Shown here: positions 46,253-56,594 of the stretch, one piece after another
Layout: the number at the start of each line of letters is the position of its first letter
Position numbering within the stretch: position 1 is the first letter of the stretch
Origin: Vicia villosa
Lineage: Eukaryota > Streptophyta > Magnoliopsida > Fabales > Fabaceae
DNA length: 64,000 nt
Assembly (NCBI RefSeq): GCF_029867415.1
Contig: NW_026705482.1
Span: 248,001 to 312,000 of the forward strand
Direction: 5' to 3'
Made by a program: the position numbers and the translations under genes
The notes under the pieces: model-generated
The model's database searches: none
Told to the model about the DNA's origin: nothing
Seen by the model: only the letters and a program-made list of their open reading frames with translations

Positions 46253-47839
46253 TCATAAGTCCGTACTGATTTTCTTCAGAAAAGATCTTGTTCTGATAGG
46301 ATCATCCTTCTTTCCAAGAATGACATCTTCTGAGTGAGCAAAGTTGAGTCTAGAAGATCTTCTGACGGTTGGCTCTTCAGAAATTCTGAGATTCTCTAAA
46401 GAAGCATCAAATTGATCTTCTGATCCTTTGCTTATGGGTTCTTCAGCTTCAGATACTTTGCTTCTTGGTTCTTCAGCTTCTGAAATTGAGATATCTATAT
46501 CTGCAAAATTCTCAAACTGCTTTGGCTTTTCAAGACCAAGCTTATCATCAAATCTGATATTGACTGATTCTTCAACAATCAATGTTTCAGTATTGTATAC
46601 TCTGTAGCCTTTAGAGCGTTCAGAATATCCAAGAAGGAAACACTTCTGTGCCTTAGAATCAAACTTACTCAGATGATCTTTAGTATTCAGAATAAAACAA
46701 ACACATCCAAAAGGATGAAAATATGAAATGTTAGGCTTTTTGTTCTTCCACAATTCATAAGGAGTCTTATTAAGAATAGGTCTAATAGAGATTCTATTCT
46801 GAATATAACATGCAGTGTTTATTGCTTCTGCCCTGAAATGCTTAGCCATATTGGTTTCATTGGTCATGATTCTGGCCATTTCTTGTAGAGTCCTATTCTT
46901 TCGCTCTACAACTCCATTTTGTTGTGGAGTTCTAGGGCAAGAGAAATCATGGGCAATACCATTTTCTTTGAAGTAAACCTCAAAGAATCTGTTCTCAAAT
47001 TCGCCACCATGATCACTTTTGACCTTTATGATTTTACACTCTTTCTCAGATTGGCTCTGAGTGCAGAATTCAAAGAACACTGAATGAGACTCATCCTTGT
47101 GTTTCAAGAACTTTACCCATGTCCAGCGACTATAATCATCTACGATGACTAATCCATATTTCTTCCCTCTGACAGATGCTGTTTTGACTGGGCCAAACAG
47201 ATCAATATGCAGAAGTTCTAGCGGCCTAGAGGAAGAGACAACATTCTTAGACTTGAATGCAGGTTTGGAAAACTTCCCTTTCTGACATGCTTTGCAAAGA
47301 GCATCTGATTTGTATTTCAGATTAGGAAGTCCTCTTACCAGATTTAGTTTGTTAATCTGAGAAATCTTTCTCAAACTAGCATGGCCTAATCTTCTGTGCC
47401 AGACCCATTGCTCTTCGCTGACAGACATAAGACAAGTTACCTTATGATTCTTAAGACCCTGAAGATCAATCTTGTAAATGTTGTTCTTTCTCTTGCCTGT
47501 AAATAGGATTGAGCCATCCTTATGACTTATAACCTTACAAGACTTTTGATCAAAGATTATGTCATAACCATTGTCACTTAATTGACTAATGGGCAATAAG
47601 TTATGAGCTAATCCATCTACCAGAAGAACATTAGTTATAAAAGGAGAGTTACCAGTACTTATGGTTCCTGAGCCAATTATCTTGCCCTTCTGATCTCCTC
47701 CAAACTTAACTTCTCCAGCAGATTTAGGCACCAGGTCTTGGAACATAGACCTTCTTCCCGTCATGTGTCGAGAGCACCCAGAGTCCAGGTACCATGACAT
47801 GCTTTCCTTTGTCTTCTTTGCCGCCAAGGATATCTGCAA
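46253..47839 (-). pseudogene. pol: Element A Pol remnant: protease, integrase, no RT
   Basis: The frame opens upstream of SWYLDSGCSRHMTG, the copia protease site with catalytic DSG. GAG-pre-integrase (WVWHRRLGHASLRKISQ, with CKACQKGK) and the integrase core follow: HIDLFGP, KSDHGGEF and NGVVERKN supply the D, D and E. It stops after DDPIRTRSFLKKISTDL. Compared with element B, about 1.5 kb coding RT and RNase H is gone, joined at a short similarity around 'ttctgaagaa'. The first 116 nt overlap the gag end in the +1 frame. It could supply integrase but not reverse transcription. Confidence 0.87.
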
Positions 47840-49655
47840 CAGAAATAATCTTTTCCTTAGGTACCCACATTTTCTTGGGTCCTTTCTTGTTAGTTTTCCT
47901 CAAGTTCTGATTGAACTTGGGTTTAGCATTATAATTAACAGGAGGTACAGCATGATATTCCTTAGGTTGAGCAACATGATATATTCTAGGTTGTGTCACA
48001 TGCTTCTTAGTGTGTGTAATGTGAAAGCTTTTAGCATGTGATGTGAGCCTAATATCATGGGAGTGGCCATACTTGAACTGATCATACAATGGCTTGTATG
48101 TGATTTTCATATCATCTACAGGTTCAAGTTTGTATGGGGTATCACCCTCATAGCCTATGCCAACTCTCTTGTTTCCACTAACAGCATATATCACAGAGGC
48201 AAGTTGACTTCTTCCAATACCTCTAGATAAGAACTTCCTAAAGCTCAAGTCATATTCTTTAAGAATATGGTTCAGACTAGGAATAGACTTTTCTGAGTCA
48301 GAAGGAGATCCAACATCTTTGGATAATTTTAAAACTTTTTCCTTCAATTCAGAATTTTCTACTTCCAGCTTCTTAGTTTCAGATTCAAATAGCTTTTTCA
48401 GCTTTTTGTATTTGATACTAAGATGGGCCTTGAGTTCCAGAAGTTATGTTAAATTGGAAACTAACTCTTCTCTAGATAGTTCAGAAAATACCTCTCTAGA
48501 ATCTGATTCTGATGTAGATTCTGATCCATCATCAACTGTGGCCATCAGCGCAATGTTTGCCTGCTCGCCTTCAGAGTCTGATTCTGATGAATCTGAATCA
48601 TCCCAAGTTGCCATAAGACCTTTCTTCTTATGAAACTTATTCTTGGGCTTCTCCTTCTGAAGCTTTGGACACTCACTCTTGTAATGTCCTGGCTCATTGC
48701 ACTCAAAGCATGTGACCTTCTTGTTGTCATATCTTCTGCTTCCAGAAGATTCTCCTTTTTCAAGCTTCTTAGAACTTTTGAAGTTCTTGAACTTCCTATG
48801 CTTGCTTTTCCAGAGTTGGTTTACCCTTCTAGAGATCATGGACAGTTCATCTTCTTCTTCTTCTTCTTCTTCTTCTGATTCTTCAGAATCTTCTTCTTCA
48901 GCCTGAAATGCATTAGTACATTTTTTATAATTAGATTTTAACGCAATAGAATTACCTTTCTTCTGAGGTTCATTAGCATCCAGCTCTATTTCATGACTCC
49001 TCAGAGCACTGATCAACTCTTCAAGAGAGACTTCATTCAGGTTCTTGGCAATTTTGAATGCAGTCACCATAGGACCCCATCTTCTTGGCAAGCTTCTGAT
49101 GATCTTCTTGACGTGATCAGCCTTTGTGTATCCCTTGTCAAGAACTCTTAATCCAGCAGTTAGAGTTTGAAATCTTGAGAACATTGTTTCAATGTTTTCA
49201 TCATCCTCCATCTTGAAGGCTTCATATTTCTGGATTAAAGCAAGAGCTTTAGTCTCCTTGACTTGGGCATTTCCTTCATGAGTCATTTTCAATGATTCAT
49301 ATATGTCATGGGTAGTTTCCCTGTTAGATATCTTCTCATATTCAGCGTAAGAGATAGCATTCAGCAAAACAGTCCTTGACTTGTGATGATTTTTGAATTG
49401 CTTCTTTTGATCATCACTCATTTCTTGTCTTGTCAGCTTTACTCCACTAGCTTTCACTGGATGTTTGTAACCATCCACCAGAAGATCCCATAAGTCACCA
49501 TCTAATCCAAGAAAGTAACTTTTGAGTTTATCTTTCCAATATTCAAAGTTTTCACCATCGAATACTGGTGGTCTAGTGTAGCCATTGTTACCATTTCCAT
49601 TGTATTGCTCAGCAGATCCAGATGTAGATGTAGGTGTTGGAGTATCACCAGCCAT
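47724..49655 (-). pseudogene. gag: Element A Gag, one premature stop
   Basis: Starts MAGDTPTPTSTSG. The copia Gag domain (FDGENFEYWKDKLKSYFLGLDGDLWDLL, KMTHEGNAQVKETKALALIQKYEAFKM) covers residues 35-240. A Glu run follows, then a zinc knuckle CFECNEPGHYKSEC. A TAA at 48444-48446 stands where element B has GAA (Glu). The frame then continues through KKLKKLFE coiled coil and KKMWVPKEKII to 47724. The overlap with pol is 116 nt. Confidence 0.87.
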
Positions 49656-49717
49656 CTAAGCTATGTGTTTTTCTCTTCCTGAATCTTTTCTAACACGGTT
49701 AAGTGCTTGCACCTTAG

Positions 49718-49737
49718 AACCGGCGCTCTGATGCCAA
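49718..49737 (-). other. Element A primer-binding site
   Basis: The minus strand reads ttggcatcagagcgccggtt just after the 5' LTR, an iMet-type primer site shared exactly with element B. Confidence 0.85.
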
Positions 49738-49738
49738 T

Positions 49739-50813
49739 TGAAGGATAGAAAAACACTTAGAAAAGGGGGGGGGGGGTTTGAATAAGTGTGACTTTAAAAA
49801 CTCTTAAGATAAAAACAATTACACAATGATTTTTATTCTGGTTCGTTGTTAACGAAACTACTCCAGTCCACCCTCTTAGAGGGATTTACCTCACCTTAGG
49901 ATTTAATCCATTAATCAACCTTGATTACAATGGTTTTCCACTTAGATACCTTCTAAGTCTTCTAGAGTATTCTGATCACACCTTGATCACTCTAGGAACC
50001 TTTTACAAATAAATGTAAAACAAATTCTTACAAGAGTATTACAATGCTTCTTAATAAGCTATAATCACAACTGTGATATTTCTCTTAAGTTCTAAGCTTA
50101 AATCTCACTAAGATAATACAAGCGTAGTGAGGTTGAAGATGAAGTTTGATTTAACAGCGTTTCAACAAGTTTTCAAGAGTTGTTCGTAAATTGGTAACAT
50201 TGCTTCTGATCAGAACTTCACTATTTATAGGCGTTTTGAGAAGATGACCGTTGGGAGCATTTAATGCGTTGCGTGATCCGTACAGCATTGCATTTAATGT
50301 TTCACTCTTTTATCAACTACCTCGAGCCTTGCTTTTCCTGCTTTAACTGACTTTGCCTTTAATAGCTTCTAACTTTCCTTTTGTCAATCAGCGTAGCCTG
50401 CCATCTTCTACTTGCTTCTGATCTGATCTTTGTAGATACAACATTTGAATTAATCAGAGTCAAACAGCTTGGTGCAGAACATCTTCTTGTCTTCTGACTT
50501 TGAAGTGCTTCTAGCGTGATACCATAAGAACTTCTGTGCTTCTGCTTCTGAACTCAAGTTCTTCTGATGCTTCAATAGACCATGTTCTGATTCTGCTTGA
50601 CCATCTTCGGATGTCTTGCGAGAGCATGTTCTGATGTTGTATACTTGAACCTTCTGAGTCAGTGCTTTTTGCGCTGAATTGTGCATACTCTTTATATATT
50701 TCCTGAAATGGAAAATGCATAGGATTAGAGTACCACATTGTCTTATACAAAATTCATATACATTGTTATCATCAAAACTAAGAATATTAATCAGAACAAT
50801 TCTTGTTCTAACA
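49739..50813 (-). repeat. Element A 5' LTR (1,075 bp)
   Basis: On the plus strand it starts tgaaggatag and ends ttctaaca. A TATA box on the minus strand lies at about 50222-50230. Small frames in it are shadows. Confidence 0.9.
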
Positions 50814-51379
50814 ATGAACTCTTAAATGAATGCAAAATTCTGTACAAAACTATATCATCGCAAAAGAAACAGATTTCATCTCTAGAAGAAAAAGTTAAGA
50901 CAATGGAAAAAGATTTCAAAGATGAAAAACAAAAGATGATTAGTGATCAAAAACAAAATTTTGTATGCAATAATATTGAATCACTTTCTTTCCAAATTGT
51001 CAAATTAAAGATATTTCTTGAAAGATATGATAAAGGAAAAATTGGGTGTGAGGGTGTCCTTAGTCAACAAAGATATTCCCATGATAAAAGCGGGCTTGGT
51101 TATTCAAAGTTTTCAAAACCAAGTTCTAACAAAACTATCTTTGTTAAGGCTAGTTACCAAACATCCCAAGAGAAAGTGAACAAGCCTAAAGTGGTTCATC
51201 ATAATCCTAAGAAGATATTTCCTAAAGAGAATTCATATGTTCCTAGATATAGAAGTAACTTTATTCCTACATGTTTTTATTGTGGTATAAGTGGTCATAC
51301 ACCTAATGCTTGCTATGTTAGAAACTTTAGTGTAGCAAGTGGGCATTATGTGTGGGTAAAGAAAGGAACTAATTATTAA
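50814..51379 (+). pseudogene. gag: Copia Gag pseudogene, second part (after element A)
   Basis: This continues the frame left at 40925. It reads ELLNECKILYKTI, a coiled coil (KKQISSLEEKVKTMEKDF), a second zinc knuckle CFYCGISGHTPNAC and VRNFSVASGHYVWVKKGTNY, the usual SIRE-like Gag C-terminus. A TAA at 51377 and several later stops interrupt it. Confidence 0.82.
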
Positions 51380-52046
51380 GGGTCCAAGGCACATTAGGTA
51401 CCAAATAAAACTTAATTTTTTTTGTAGGTTTGCTTGAGGACTACTTAAAATCTATGATTTTTGATATGTGGTGGTTCTAAGTATTTAATAGAAGCAATAA
51501 ACTAATTTTCATCTCTAGTTCTAAAGTTCAAGGGTTATTTCACATATGGGTAATACCTTAAAGGAATAATTCTTGACATTAGAAAAGTTGGAATAATAAC
51601 TTTCACATCCAATTGAAGATGTACTTTATGTTGAAAGACTAAGCAAAATATTCTAAGCAAATGCCAACTTTGTGACAAAGGCTTCAAAATCATATTCACC
51701 AAAGTTGAATGTTTCATGAATTCACTCATGAGGTAAAACTCATAGGTATAAATTGCTTTTATTTTTACTAATTTATCTATATTTTTAAAAGTCTTTTCTC
51801 ATCCTTTTTGCTAATGACAAAGGGGGAGAAGATATATATATATATATATATGTGTATGTGTATGCTTGTCTCTAACTATTGCAGCACAAAAGAAAGATGT
51901 AAATTCTATATGAATCAAGGGAGAACTTTGATTAAGGGGGAGTTATCAAAGATAGGGGGAGCGTTCACATAAGAGATTCTTATTTGTTCTAAGAGATTCA
52001 AGCATCTCAACTTGCAATTGTTTATCATCATCAAAAAGGGGGAGAA
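51380..52046 (+). pseudogene. Remnant of copia pol start and 3' tail
   Basis: Up to about 51740 shifting frames give SSKVQGLF and NILSKCQLCDKGFKIIFT-like pieces of the pre-integrase region. From about 51810 the sequence is tail: 'aaagggggagaagat', '(at)n', 'aagggggagttatc', 'agggggagcg', and finally the polypurine tract aaaaagggggagaa at 52046. Integrase, RT and RNase H are missing. Confidence 0.65.
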
Positions 52047-52345
52047 TGTAAAGTCAAGACCCTCCATCCAATGTGTTTTGATGAAGACAATGTACAAATC
52101 AAATGATCATGTCAAAAAGTATGGAAAAATCTTCAAGTACATTTTATCAATTCAAGTGTTCAAGACTCATCATGTGTGAAAGATAGCATCAAATAACTCA
52201 AGACTTTTCATTTGAAAACTAGCATGGATCTTGATTGATAGAGGTATAAGCATGCAATTATATTGATAACTTAGTGCTCAAAATATTTTATACATTTTCA
52301 TCTCTAAAATTCTCAAATTATCATGCATGAAAATATTTGATTCAA
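52047..52345 (+). repeat. 3' LTR of degenerate copia element (homologous part)
   Basis: It begins tgtaaagtcaaga after the polypurine tract and matches the 5' LTR over about 300 bp with around 25 differences. Beyond 'gattcaaatgca' the two LTRs diverge. The downstream stretch has a TATA box (catataaatacatg, near 52528), so the full LTR may extend past 52345. Confidence 0.7.
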
Positions 52346-53231
52346 ATGCATATAAAAAACATTTCTTTAAAAAAAAAAGATGTCAGCACTTTTTAAGTCA
52401 GGTCAGATTAACTGACTTAACAAAATCTGGTGTTGTTTGAAATTTGAATATTTATTTGAAATTCAAAAAATGTTATGTATTTTTTAAGTCAGATATCCAT
52501 TAAAACCAACTTAAAGGTGTTATGTTCATATAAATACATGAAATTTCAAATTACAATTCACCTCTTCCATGGCAATTTAACTTCATATTATTTCACTCAA
52601 AATTTCAAACAAGTGTTTTATTCCAGCGTTTCCACAATATTCACTCCAAAAGAAAATACAAGAAGAAACTTCACTCTTGAGAGTAACCTTCTAAAATGCC
52701 AAATAAGGAAACAAAAACTTTACCATCAAGTAAAAATCACAACTCAAGATTTTAACCACTCGGAGAATTCAAATATCAACATTAACCATCAAGCATAACC
52801 CACAACTCAAGACCTAAACATTTAGAGGAAGAAAAAATAAAGTCAATTAAGACTAATCATCATCAAGACAACAAAAAAAGTATATCAAAAAATTCAAATG
52901 AGTCTTCAATCATTAAAAATATAGATAAACCAGTGGCAAGAACAAACCCCAGAAGGTCTTTAAATAATATTAAACTCTAATACCTCTAGAAAGTAACATA
53001 GGAAAAAAATTGATTTTCTCCACAAAATACAGCGGATTATCTCTCTTCAATACCATGTTAAGAAATTTGATAGAATCCATAAAACCATGGAAGAGAGAAA
53101 ATATCAAAAAATGTAACAAACTTTGTATCGATCAAAATGAGAGCTTGATTCCTTAAAGTGATACAATGATATTTCTATAAAATAAGAGTAAAATAACTCT
53201 AATCTAATGTAACCAATTTGTAACTAGCAAA
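52346..53231. other. AT-rich sequence, possibly the rest of the copia LTR
   Basis: There is no 5' counterpart to compare with. A TATA-like box sits near 52531-52538. Small frames look fortuitous. Confidence 0.35.
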
Positions 53232-53233
53232 TA

Positions 53234-53502
53234 CTCTCTCCGTTCCTTTTTAAGTGTCATTTTAACAAAAAGCTTTTCGATTAAGATAGTGGATTGTTAG
53301 AGTTACTTTTCCTAATCATACCCTTATTTATTTTTCTCTTTCCAAATAAATTTATTCATACACACTATTTTTTCAATAACTAATTGAAAAATGTGAGGTG
53401 GAGTTATTGAAAAAATAAGAGTATAATTAATAAATTATAACATTAAATTATAAAACGACACTTAAATAGGAAAAAAAAATTGTTCTAAAATGAACGGAGG
53501 AG
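53234..53502. mobile_element. Stowaway-like MITE (269 bp)
   Basis: The ends ctctctccgttcc and ggaacggag-like (tgaacggaggag) are inverted, with 'taagtgtc' and 'gacactta' further in. The element is flanked by TA on both sides (53232-53233 and 53503-53504). This is the classic Tc1/mariner-derived Stowaway signature (CTCCCTCCGTTCC). Confidence 0.88.
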
Positions 53503-53504
53503 TA

Positions 53505-55297
53505 ATATCTAACTCTCATCTAGTAACCAATTTATAACTAACTTGTAACTAATTTGTAATTAATGTTTATATCTCTAAAAGTATCCATTCATGACCAACA
53601 CTAAGAGATTGAGAGATTAGAAAACACAAGTCTTCATCCATACTATCTACTATCTCCTTTCTACATACCTATACTCAAAACATAATCAACTATCATAATC
53701 ATAAGCCTCGCCTAAAGTCTCTTTAGGAGAATATTTTTTTTGTTTTTTGACCATATCTCTTTAGGAGAATAAAAATTCATTTTTGCGTATCATTTATAAG
53801 TTTATTAAGTTAGTTTTCATTAACTGTTTAATTAAGGAGTATATTATCACAATTTTTTAAGAGTAATCTAAACCTCACCTAAAGTTTCCTAATAATGTTT
53901 ATATGATTAACTGTATAGATATTTAAAACTAGAGCCGTCACTTTTAAATGTATTTTCAACGCTTGTTTCTGAAAATCAAATTCTTTTGTCAAACAAAAAG
54001 ATAGGTTATGTAATTAATTAATTGATTTAAATGATAAACATGTTTTGGAATGGAATATGATGGTTTAGGTTCACACTCAACATATTATTTCAAACAAGCA
54101 TCTTTTTATTTTTCTTGTCACATCAATGAGACATGACAAATAATGTGTTTCAATTTCGATTTTTGTTTATGCTATTCAATTTTAGTTTTTTCTAGAAAAT
54201 TTCCCACTGAAATAAAAGTAAACTACAAGTCACATCGTATATACAAGAAACGTTTGACCCAGATTTTTTGTAAAACTACTTTTAAGTTATACTTAATAGT
54301 AAGAGCTTTTAAATTTAAGTAAAAGTTGCTGGGATTTTTATTTAAATAACCTCCTTATTAGAGCTCAATTATTCTACTTTAAAAAGTTATACGTGTAGTT
54401 TTAAAATGATTTTAGAATATAGGTTAGTTTATTTCAGCTTTTAAAAAAAATTAATATTATTATATTATGTTTGTTAAAAAAATATTTTTAAATAAAAAAT
54501 TAGTTTAAATAGTTATTTTTAAAATATTATTTTAGATATTACATCTTTTTTCTATAATTTTTTTATAGTAAAATTTCAAAAAAAAATCATTTAAATTTGA
54601 AGCTATTTTAATTATTTTTTAATAAAAATTATGTTTTAGACACATCTTTTTGAAATATAGCGTATTGATGTTGAGTTTCGGTGAATTTAGATTGAGTTTT
54701 CAACCGTTTTCATGAGTCGGAACGGTGTCGTCCCGTATTTGTTTTTGGTGTTCCGACACTTGTTTAGAACCTATTTCTTCATGATTAAGCTTGTTTTGAG
54801 TGGTGATATGGATGCTTAACTTTGATTTTCATTCTTTGTTATTACTAACTCATTTGTTGACTTGTGCAAGCTTTCCAAGGCGATTCAAGAGAGCGATTCG
54901 TTACACTTTTACTCGCATTTAACCAATTAATTGCCTCTTGATTATCGGACTTGTGGATTGTTGTTTGTTTGTCTGGACTTGTGTCTTATGCAAGATTATT
55001 ATTTGATATTCGAACATGCCTGACGCATTTTTCGCTTGTGATTAATTTTCATATTGCGATGCTTCGATGCCTACCTTGTGCATTCGATTTCTGACTATTT
55101 TGTTTGTTGATGAAGTTTTTGCGAAGATCTTTGGGTTTCTTACGCTTTGTTAGGCAAAAGCAACAGACTTTCTCCGTTTGGTACTTTCTTTGTTTATCTT
55201 CTTCCCGCATTGTCTTTCAATTCCTTTGCCATGAGAAGTAGGAATAGAAATAGCATGAAGTCCTTTCTAGTAGGCATTGTTTGTTGGAAGTTCTACT
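53505..55297. other. Unclassified spacer
   Basis: 53505-54660 is AT-rich without signal. 54660-55290 is less AT-rich, with phrases such as 'cgaagatctttgggtttcttacg' and 'gcattgtctttcaattcctttgcc' that look like retrotransposon leader or LTR sequence, but I could not assign it. No frame is convincing. Confidence 0.35.
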
Positions 55298-56508
55298 TGT
55301 TAGAACAAGATTTGTTCTGATCAATTATCTTAGTTTTGATGATAACAATAATATGAATTTTGCTTAAGATAATATGGTACTCTAATCCAATGCAATTTCC
55401 CTTTCAGGAAATATATATAAGAGTACGCATAATTCAGCGCTCAGAAGCTTTGTCTCAAAGGGTTCAGCATGCAACATCAGAACATGGTCTGGCAAGACAT
55501 CAGAAGATGGTCGAAGCAGAATCAGAACATGGGTCTATGGAAGCATCAGAAGAACAAGAGAACAGAAGCACTGAAGTGCTGATGGTATCACGCTCAGAAG
55601 CACTTCAAGGTCAGAAGATCAGAAGATGCTATGCACCAAGCTGTTTGACTCTGATGATATTCAAACGTTGTATTCACAAACATCAGATCAGAAGGAAGTA
55701 CAAGTGGCAAGCTACGCTGACTGACAAAAGGAACGTTAAAAGCTATTCTAGGCTACGTCAGTAGACACAACGTGAACAAGGCTCGAGGTAGTTGACAAAA
55801 GCGTATAACATTAAATGCGATGATGTACGGAACACGCAAAGCATTAAATGCATTCAACGGTCATCTTCTCCAACGCCTATAAATATGAAGTTCTGATGAG
55901 AAGCAAGGTTAACGATTCTGCACCAAAACAACTCATATTCAACTTGCTGAAACGCTGTTCAAATCTAAAATCAGAATCTTCATCTTCATCAAAGCTCACT
56001 ACATTGCTTTTGTAATATATTAGTGAGATTAAGCTTAAACGATTAAGAGAAATATCACAGTTGTGATTATCGCTTTCAAGAAGCATTTGTAATACTCTTA
56101 GATTGATTACATTAAGTTGTAAGGAACTAGAGTGATCGTGTGGATCAGAATACTCTAGGAAGTCTTAGAAGTGAACTAAGCAGATTGTAACTAGAGTGAT
56201 CGTGTGGATCAGTATACTCTAGAAAAGTCTTAGAGGGTATCTAAGCAGTTGTTCCTGGAGTGATCAGTGTGTGATCAGTAGACTCTGGAAGACTTAGTTG
56301 CTGACTAAGTGGAGAACCATTGTAATCCGTGCGATTAGTGGATTAAATCCTCAGTTGAGGTAAATCATCTCTGCGGGGGTGGACTGGAGTAGTTTAGTTA
56401 ACAACGAACCAGGATAAAAATAACTGTGCAATTTATTTTTATCTGTCAAGTTTTTAAAGCTACACTTATTCAAACCCCCCCCCTTTCTAAGTGTTTTTCT
56501 ATCCTTCA
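55298..56508 (+). repeat. Element B 5' LTR (1,211 bp)
   Basis: It begins tgttagaaca and ends atccttca. A TATA box (tataaata) is at 55878-55885. The U5 has three diverged copies of 'gtgatc(g)tgtg(t)gatca' around 56130-56275 and a C-run at 56475. Frames in it are shadows. Confidence 0.92.
55878..55885 (+). promoter_or_regulatory. TATA box, element B LTR
   Basis: tataaata in 'acgcctataaatatgaag'; the equivalent box is present in both element A LTRs. Confidence 0.7.
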
Positions 56509-56509
56509 A

Positions 56510-56529
56510 TTGGCATCAGAGCGCCGGTT
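56510..56529 (+). other. Element B primer-binding site
   Basis: ttggcatcagagcgccggtt, an iMet-type site, one base after the LTR end. Confidence 0.87.
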
Positions 56530-56594
56530 CTAAGGTGCAAGCACTTAACCGTGTTTAGAAAAGATTCAGGAAGAGAAAAACGCTTCAGTAAAAG

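Larger units (their letters stand above)
40926..50813 (-). mobile_element. SIRE-like copia element A, nested, lacking RT and RNase H
   Basis: The element is 9,888 bp on the minus strand. LTRs are at 40926-41995 (3') and 49739-50813 (5'). Flanking pentamers are ATGAT and ATGAA, an imperfect target duplication. Reading leftward it has a primer site, gag with one stop, protease and integrase, then an abrupt loss of RT and RNase H. A degraded extra ORF (45919-42978), a purine-rich tail and a polypurine tract follow. Compared with element B it has lost about 1.5 kb of pol but keeps the extra ORF. Confidence 0.9.
39151..52345 (+). mobile_element. Degenerate copia (SIRE-like) element interrupted by element A
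   Basis: The 5' LTR (39151-39786), an iMet-like primer site, a split gag pseudogene, the start of pol and a 3' tail with 'gggggag' purine tracts precede the 3' LTR that starts at 52047. Most of pol is absent: the sequence passes from the protease/pre-integrase region (about 51440-51740) straight to the tail near 51810. A younger minus-strand element (40926-50813) sits inside gag. The two LTRs match only over their first 300 bp or so, so the right boundary is uncertain. Confidence 0.8.

Noticed and set aside
52475..52798. 107-codon frame after the copia LTR
   Set aside because: AT-rich and low-complexity with no domain; probably fortuitous.
54660..55297. Possible leader of another LTR retrotransposon
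   Set aside because: The composition and phrases suggest it, but I found no LTR boundary, primer site or coding part.
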